DNA of 48,824 nucleotides from Bacteroidota bacterium (GTDB lineage: Bacteria > Bacteroidota > Bacteroidia > Bacteroidales > UBA7960): the NCBI GenBank assembly GCA_018335675.1, contig JAGXRQ010000074.1, forward strand, positions 1 to 48,824, read 5' to 3'. This document shows positions 44,089 through 48,824 of the stretch, piece after piece. Positions within the stretch are counted from its first letter, which is position 1; each line of letters begins with the position of its first letter. The notes beneath the pieces were generated by a model. That model was not told where the DNA came from and did no database searches. It saw only the letters and a list, made by a program, of their open reading frames with translations. A program made the position numbers and the translations under genes.

Positions 44089-46236
44089 CTATTCTTTCCT
44101 CATTAGTCCCAATGGATCAACAAATGGACCAACGGAGTATGTTTCGTCTTCATCAAACTCTGCATAAGGTATTATATTTAAAACCGGTATGTCAGATTTG
44201 TCAATAATTTGTTCGGCAAAGTTTTGTCCAAGTATTTCTGAAAACTTACTTGACCTTTTAGCAACTACTATAATTATGTCGGCATTATTTTTATTAGCAT
44301 AATCAAGGAACTTAGATTCCGCATTTGTTTTTGATACATGTAAAATTTCACTCTGAATTTTAATTCCTGTGTTTTCTATATGAGATGCAACATTCTTAAT
44401 TAATGCTTCTTTCTCAATTTTGTAAACACTCCCTTTGGAATGTAAAAATCCGGTTAAATGTATCGTTGATCCAAAATACCTTGCAAAATCGATGGCCTTA
44501 AACACTTTCTGAGTGCTTTCATGCTCTATGCTAAGTGGTATAATAATGTTATTTATGTTATTTTTGGGAAAATCGTTTTTCACTACAAGAACAGGCACTT
44601 TTGAGCTTTTCACCACTTTAAATGCATTGCTGCCCATAATGTGCTGAAGACCTTTCTTTCCATGAATACCCATAATAATCAAATCTGCTGAAATTTCACT
44701 TGCAGTTTCTGTGATTACATCATATATGCTACCTGTTTCAGCAATGAAAGATGTAATAACACCAGATCTTTTATGAATGGAATGAGCAGTTTGTTCTAAT
44801 GAGGTTTCAATATCTTTTTTCTCGCTGTCTTTTATATTCTCTTTCAAAACATTCAAAAGGCAAATGTTCTTCCCTGATTTTTTTGCTATTTCAGTTGCAT
44901 AATTAATAGCATAATTTGCCTCACGTGTAAAGTCTATTGGAACTAGCAGGGAATTTGATTTTATCAAAACTTCAGATAAATATCTTACGCCTTTAGAGAT
45001 TAAGTAATCATTAATGCTTTTAAGAAGTGCAGCCTTCTCATTCTTTGAAGAAATTTCGTTAATGTGAAGTACACCTATTACGTGCACCAAACAGTCAAAA
45101 GCTTTTGCAAACTTTATTGCTTTATTTACTTTCTCTATTCTTTCATGTGGGAAGTTGATAGGAACAACAATGTGATTATCACTGATATCTAAGTGGGTTT
45201 TCTTAACAACCATAACTGGCACAGCAGAATTTCGAATTACAGTATATGCAAAGCCACTGGTTATATGCTCAACTCCTTGTCTTCCATGGAAACCAATAAC
45301 CATCATTCCGGCAGATATCTCGCTTACTGTATCAGTTATTACATCAAATATACCTCCGATTTTAATTAAATATGAAATTTCAACCCCGTGTCTTTTATGA
45401 GCTTCTTCTGCAATATGTTTCAGTTGATGCTCAACCTTTTCTTTTGTCGATTCTTTAGTGTTCTTTCCAATTACGTGAAGCAGACAAATTTTCCTTTCCA
45501 CGTTTTTTGCTAACTCAATAGCATGCTCGAGAGCTTTTGCAGCAACAGGTGTAAAATCTGTTGGAACAAGAATCGTCTTAGGCTTTATTAATATGTCGGC
45601 TTTAACATTAATTCCTTCTTTCTTAATCTTATCTGCAATTTTTTGTAATACTGATTCCTTTTTTTCTCTCGAAACAATTGTGTCGTATAGGCTGCTTTTA
45701 GAAAACAATACACCTGTAACGTGAACGGCACATTTAATAACTGAAGCAAACTTTATCGACAGCTCAACTGCGGGATGAACGTCTTGAGTAAAATCTACAG
45801 GTACTACTATAGTTCCTTCTTCAGGAGTTTCATGGCATTTCTTTACTACCATTACCGGCACTTGTGAACTGCATATTACATTATATGCAAAACTTCCAAG
45901 GATATCTTTGTCTTTATGTGTTCCATGAATTCCTATCACTATTAATTCAGCTGATACCTCACTTACAGTGTTTGTTATTGCACTGAATATGCTTCCTTCC
46001 TTAATATGATATGTTATTCTAACATCAAATTTCTTACTGTGCTTTTCGGATAATCTTGACAATTGATCCTCTATATGTTGTTTTTCTTCGTTAGATGCAT
46101 TTTTGCTAACAACATGCAATAGGCAAACATTCAAGTCGAATTTTGAAGCTATTTCCAACGAATTCATTATGGCACAATCTGCAATTGAAGTGAAATCTGT
46201 TGGTACTAATATAGTATTTTTTCCTGTGGCTGACAT
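44089..46236 (-). CDS. Six-part tandem universal stress protein
   Basis: A 715-residue cytoplasmic protein made of Usp units in the order A1 (8-133), B1 (142-218), A2 (221-346), B2 (355-427), A3 (429-553), B3 (562-690). The three A units are complete, with ILVPTDFT starts and G-x2-G-x8/9-G nucleotide-binding motifs (GIHG..., GFHG..., GIHG...) followed by VPVMVVKK. B1 and B2 stop after ADILIK/SEVLIK and run straight into the next A unit, lacking their C-terminal third. Only B3 is complete. Usual Bacteroidota Usp proteins have two units. Two internal duplications of a period of about 210 residues explain the layout. The signal sensed is unknown. Confidence 0.9.
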   Translation of the reverse strand: MSATGKNTILVPTDFTSIADCAIMNSLEIASKFDLNVCLLHVVSKNASNEEKQHIEDQLSRLSEKHSKKFDVRITYHIKEGSIFSAITNTVSEVSAELIVIGIHGTHKDKDILGSFAYNVICSSQVPVMVVKKCHETPEEGTIVVPVDFTQDVHPAVELSIKFASVIKCAVHVTGVLFSKSSLYDTIVSREKKESVLQKIADKIKKEGINVKADILIKPKTILVPTDFTPVAAKALEHAIELAKNVERKICLLHVIGKNTKESTKEKVEHQLKHIAEEAHKRHGVEISYLIKIGGIFDVITDTVSEISAGMMVIGFHGRQGVEHITSGFAYTVIRNSAVPVMVVKKTHLDISDNHIVVPINFPHERIEKVNKAIKFAKAFDCLVHVIGVLHINEISSKNEKAALLKSINDYLISKGVRYLSEVLIKSNSLLVPIDFTREANYAINYATEIAKKSGKNICLLNVLKENIKDSEKKDIETSLEQTAHSIHKRSGVITSFIAETGSIYDVITETASEISADLIIMGIHGKKGLQHIMGSNAFKVVKSSKVPVLVVKNDFPKNNINNIIIPLSIEHESTQKVFKAIDFARYFGSTIHLTGFLHSKGSVYKIEKEALIKNVASHIENTGIKIQSEILHVSKTNAESKFLDYANKNNADIIIVVAKRSSKFSEILGQNFAEQIIDKSDIPVLNIIPYAEFDEDETYSVGPFVDPLGLMRKE

Positions 46237-46340
46237 ATATTGTATTGTTTTCGTTGAACAATTATGCTGATTAGTCTTGATTATGTGTTATAAAGTTAGT
46301 GATTTTTTATTCGCTGAAATATGCTTTTTGATTATTTTAT

Positions 46341-46348
46341 CAAATATA
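46341..46348 (-). promoter_or_regulatory. -7 promoter element of the tandem Usp gene
   Basis: Reads TATATTTG on the minus strand, an exact TAnnTTTG match about 105 bp before the start codon. Confidence 0.45.
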
Positions 46349-46404
46349 ATTTAAAATTTGTAACATTACATTTAAACTTGTTAATTATCCTGCAAAACTT
46401 TTTC

Positions 46405-46412
46405 TAATTTTG
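46405..46412 (+). promoter_or_regulatory. -7 promoter element of the DUF4293 gene
   Basis: TAATTTTG is an exact TAnnTTTG match 42 bp before ATG 46454. It shows that an upstream GTG at 46415 is an unlikely start. Confidence 0.55.
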
Positions 46413-46453
46413 TTGTGATAATAAAAACTAATTTGTTAATAAATAACACTACA

Positions 46454-46921
46454 ATGATACAAAGAGTTCAAACCATTTATCTGATAATTATAAAAGTATT
46501 CGTTCTGCTGTTCTTGTTTGCTCCTGTTGGAGAAGTAAGTAGTAATTCAAGTTTTGCTAGCTTCAGTATTATGAAAATCAATACATCTGATAGTTTTGAA
46601 TTTCAGATACAAGATTCATGGCATAGATATACAGTAATTGCTTTAGCTGCAATGATTATGGTTCTTACTTTAATAATTGTTTTCTCATATAAAAATCGCA
46701 GAAAACAAATTAAATTCAACCAGATGAATCTATTGCTTCATATACTTATGATATCAATGACATTCTTTTATGTTGATTTTATTAAAGCTCAAACCGGAAT
46801 GGTTTTTAATTTCGGATTAGCAATTGCATTTCCACTAGTATCAATTATTTTAATACTTATTGCAAACCGGGCAATTAGAAAAGATGAAAAACTGGTAAGG
46901 TCAGCTGATAGATTGAGATAA
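46454..46921 (+). CDS. DUF4293-family membrane protein
   Basis: About 155 residues from ATG 46454, giving the family start MIQRVQTIYL. Four hydrophobic segments are visible: IYLIIIKVFVLLFLFAPVG, VIALAAMIMVLTLIIVFSY, LLLHILMISMTFFYV and GLAIAFPLVSIILILIAN, with the charged RKQIKFNQ segment between the second and third. This is a conserved inner-membrane family of Bacteroidota with no assigned function, often located next to rho; here two genes lie between. The C-terminus is Arg/Lys-rich and cytoplasmic. Confidence 0.8.
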   Translation: MIQRVQTIYLIIIKVFVLLFLFAPVGEVSSNSSFASFSIMKINTSDSFEFQIQDSWHRYTVIALAAMIMVLTLIIVFSYKNRRKQIKFNQMNLLLHILMISMTFFYVDFIKAQTGMVFNFGLAIAFPLVSIILILIANRAIRKDEKLVRSADRLR

Positions 46922-46937
46922 TATCTATTATTTTAGA

Positions 46938-47387
46938 TTACTTTTTCTCTTTATAATATCTCATTTCGAGATATTTACTGGTAAATCCGAGCTTTTCATA
47001 CAAAAACCTGGCTGGGTTATTTTGTTCAACATGTAGCTTAATGTCACCTTCGGCATGCTCAAATGTTTTAAGCATTAATTCTTTACCTAAGCCTTTACCC
47101 CTGTATTCTTTATGCACAGCTATATATACAAGAATGTTTTCAGGTATATAACCAGACATTCCGGTTTTGTTAACTATAACAGCTCCTGCGATTTTTCCAT
47201 TATCACGAGCAACAACAATGAATCCGCCAAATTTTGTTTTATCATCCATTGCAAAAATGATACATCTCATTATCGCCTGATAATTATCTCCAAACTCATC
47301 AAGATGTTTAAATAAGAAATCTGCTACTTCTTTTTGCTGTGAGTCATTTAGCTTTTTGGTTTTGGGGGAGAAAAATTCAAAAATCAT
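46938..47387 (-). CDS. GNAT-family N-acetyltransferase
   Basis: A 149-residue single-domain acetyltransferase. The acetyl-CoA motif is visible as VHKEYRGKGLGKELMLKTFEHA, with the R-G-K-G-L-G pyrophosphate loop, and is followed by IKLHVEQNNPARFLYEKLGF, the usual last part of the fold. The substrate is not predictable. Monocistronic; it converges with the DUF4293 gene 16 nt away. Confidence 0.9.
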   Translation of the reverse strand: MIFEFFSPKTKKLNDSQQKEVADFLFKHLDEFGDNYQAIMRCIIFAMDDKTKFGGFIVVARDNGKIAGAVIVNKTGMSGYIPENILVYIAVHKEYRGKGLGKELMLKTFEHAEGDIKLHVEQNNPARFLYEKLGFTSKYLEMRYYKEKK

Positions 47388-47431
47388 AATTAAGTTTTTT
47401 TATTAATAATAACAGTAAACTTGTTTATATG

Positions 47432-47439
47432 CAAATATA
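47432..47439 (-). promoter_or_regulatory. -7 promoter element of the GNAT gene
   Basis: Reads TATATTTG on the minus strand, an exact TAnnTTTG match 45 bp before the start codon. Confidence 0.5.
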
Positions 47440-47525
47440 CAATAAAATAACCCGTTTCAAGTGTTTTTGTTCAATAAATTGATTAGTTTCTGTAAGAATG
47501 GATATATGTAGAAATTGTTTTTATT

Positions 47526-47533
47526 TACTTTTG
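47526..47533 (+). promoter_or_regulatory. -7 promoter element of the YhcC-like gene
   Basis: TACTTTTG is an exact TAnnTTTG match lying inside the longest possible reading frame. Transcription would begin about 5 nt before the TTG at 47545, so the frame upstream of it is probably untranslated. Confidence 0.45.
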
Positions 47534-47544
47534 TAATAAAAAAA

Positions 47545-48507
47545 TTGGAATATCATTGGGGAGATAATCGACGATATAATTCATTTTCCGGCTGGTGCAA
47601 GAAAAGGTTTGGCCAACGTATTCAAAAGGTTTCTATTAATGCCGGATTTTCATGCCCAAATCGTGATGGGAAAATAAGTACAGGCGGTTGTACTTTTTGC
47701 AATAATGAGGCATTTAACCCTGTTTCATCATACTCTGAAAAAGGAGAATCTGTTACTTCGCAAATTAATAAAGGATTGCTTTTTCTAAAAGAAAGGTACA
47801 AAAGAGCTGCAATGTTTGTTGCATATTTTCAGGCCTACAGCAACACATATAAAAGTCTTGATGAGTTAAAAATTGTTTATTCAGAAGCATTAAAGCATCC
47901 TGATATTTCAGGTATTGTTGTGGGAACTAGACCTGATTGTATTGATGTAGAAAAATTGAAATACCTTAAAGAGTTATCGAAAGAGTATTTTGTATCTATT
48001 GAGTATGGAGTGGAATCTTGCTATGATAAAACCCTTAATTTAATAAATCGTGGACACGATTTTCAAACTTCTGTAAAAGCTATTAAGCAAACTTCTGAGA
48101 TGGGAATCCACACAGGTGCTCATTTTATTATTGGACTTCCTGGTGAAACTAAGGCAGAAATCTTAAATCAAATTCCTGTAATTTCTGAACTTCCACTCAA
48201 TTCTCTCAAATTTCATCAGCTACAGATTGTTAAGGATACAAAAATTGCAGACCAATATTTGCAAAACCCTAAGGATTTTATGTTTTTTGAACTTCCTGAA
48301 TATGTTGATTTTATGGTTGATATAATTGAAAGATTAAATCCAAGTATAGCAATTGAAAGATTGTCAGGTGAAGTTCCTCCACGATTTAATCTTGGAAAAA
48401 GATGGGGATTGATTAGAAGCGACCAAATAATAAAAATGATTGAAAAAAGGCTGGAAGAAAGAAATACCTGGCAGGGAAAACTTTATAATAAAGAAATTGT
48501 TGGATAG
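47545..48507 (+). CDS. YhcC-like radical SAM protein (TIGR01212 family)
   Basis: About 320 residues. No ATG lies near the expected N-terminus. TTG 47545 is chosen because family members begin close to YHWGDNRRYNSF and a promoter element sits just upstream; TTG 47515 is the longest alternative. The radical SAM cluster motif is the non-standard C-x11-C-x2-C (AGFSCPNRDG...GGCTFC) typical of this family. Later segments are GTRPDCID, SIEYGVESCYDKTL, GAHFIIGLPGET and LKFHQLQIVKDT. The reaction is unknown; the family resembles oxygen-independent coproporphyrinogen oxidases and Elp3. The window shows no gene in the 190 bp that follow. Confidence 0.87.
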   Translation: MEYHWGDNRRYNSFSGWCKKRFGQRIQKVSINAGFSCPNRDGKISTGGCTFCNNEAFNPVSSYSEKGESVTSQINKGLLFLKERYKRAAMFVAYFQAYSNTYKSLDELKIVYSEALKHPDISGIVVGTRPDCIDVEKLKYLKELSKEYFVSIEYGVESCYDKTLNLINRGHDFQTSVKAIKQTSEMGIHTGAHFIIGLPGETKAEILNQIPVISELPLNSLKFHQLQIVKDTKIADQYLQNPKDFMFFELPEYVDFMVDIIERLNPSIAIERLSGEVPPRFNLGKRWGLIRSDQIIKMIEKRLEERNTWQGKLYNKEIVG

Positions 48508-48638
48508 AATAATTTATTGTGCAGTTTCTTTTTTAGGTTGGGGCAAATTATATATTTTTGAAGCTTAAAACCGTAGTATTTGTTTAGTTTAGATTTTTTA
48601 TACATAGAAAATCACTACTGAACGACTAAAAAAAAATA

Positions 48639-48702
48639 GGGGTTAATCCCCGAAGGTTTCACCCCATGTTGTAAGTTTGCTTTGCGAACAACAAACAACA
48701 TG
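48639..48702 (+). promoter_or_regulatory. Palindrome and start-codon hairpin in the IS left end
   Basis: GGGGTTAATCCCC at 48639-48651 is a perfect palindrome around one base. Downstream, CATGTTGT (48665-48672) pairs with ACAACATG (48695-48702), placing the transposase ATG in the stem; an inner GTTTGC/GCGAAC pairing extends it. Such hairpins in IS elements can block translation of read-through transcripts. Confidence 0.55.
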
Positions 48703-48824
48703 AGCAAAAATACGGAAATAAAATTTGTCGGACAGCCGATTTTCAAACAAGTAATAAGTCTTATTGATGCGATTGGTATCAAAAGCATAGTGAAGAAGCA
48801 TAATGCAGATCATTATTACAAGGC
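48700..48824 (+). CDS. IS4-like transposase, N-terminal part (cut by window end)
   Basis: The frame runs from ATG 48700 off the end of the window (41 complete codons). The residues FVGQPIFKQVISLIDAIG and KKHNADHYYK match the N-terminal domain (DUF4372) of a common Bacteroidota IS4-family transposase. The catalytic DDE part lies outside the window. An inverted-repeat-rich leader precedes it, so the left end of the IS probably lies between about 48600 and 48640. Confidence 0.7.
   Translation, partial: MSKNTEIKFVGQPIFKQVISLIDAIGIKSIVKKHNADHYYK

Overview
The window looks like part of a chromosome from the phylum Bacteroidota, probably an environmental Bacteroidales-like lineage. The evidence is low GC, SusC-like TonB receptors with carboxypeptidase-regulatory N-termini, DUF5689 lipoproteins, FISUMP and GLUG surface proteins, and Shine-Dalgarno sequences that are mostly absent. 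Many genes also have the Bacteroidota -7 promoter element TAnnTTTG at a sensible distance upstream. I saw no rRNA, tRNA, CRISPR or prophage.

Layout. 1-1370: a REP-associated transposase (RAYT) gene next to four GC-rich palindromes of the kind such enzymes act on, plus other intergenic repeats. 1373-18200: a PhoB/PhoR-like two-component pair, a stand-alone receptor-type regulatory domain, TonB receptor 1 with a beta-helix lipoprotein, a second PhoB-like regulator, a secreted endonuclease/exonuclease/phosphatase enzyme, TonB receptor 2 with two DUF5689 lipoproteins, and an orphan WtpA-type oxyanion-binding lipoprotein. Several promoters here carry TTAAC-like motifs repeating every 11 bp, the geometry of PhoB/PhoP boxes. 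I therefore read this block as a candidate phosphate-starvation locus that cuts extracellular nucleic acid or phosphoesters and imports the products.

18300-22230: an AlkD-like DNA repair protein, carbamate kinase with ornithine carbamoyltransferase (citrulline fermentation without arcA) and a secreted protein of unknown role. 22368-36750: a three-gene set of secreted proteins sharing one N-terminal module, led by a 3734-residue protein with four FISUMP domains and five GLUG beta-helix blocks. 36785-48507: mostly housekeeping and stress genes, namely secreted MsrB-MsrA, a glycosyltransferase, a copper-type P-ATPase, Rho with a long charged insertion, an ATP-cone/nuclease fusion, a six-part universal stress protein, a DUF4293 protein, a GNAT acetyltransferase and a YhcC-like radical SAM protein. 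The window ends inside an IS4-like transposase.

Most notable are the 11-bp phased operator-like repeats tying the first 10 kb into one possible regulon, the intergenic arrays of degenerate 7-bp units that start directly behind stop codons, and the FISUMP/GLUG gene set with its duplicated SGRGGFAVGGF motif. All functional calls rest on motif recognition by eye; no database search was run.
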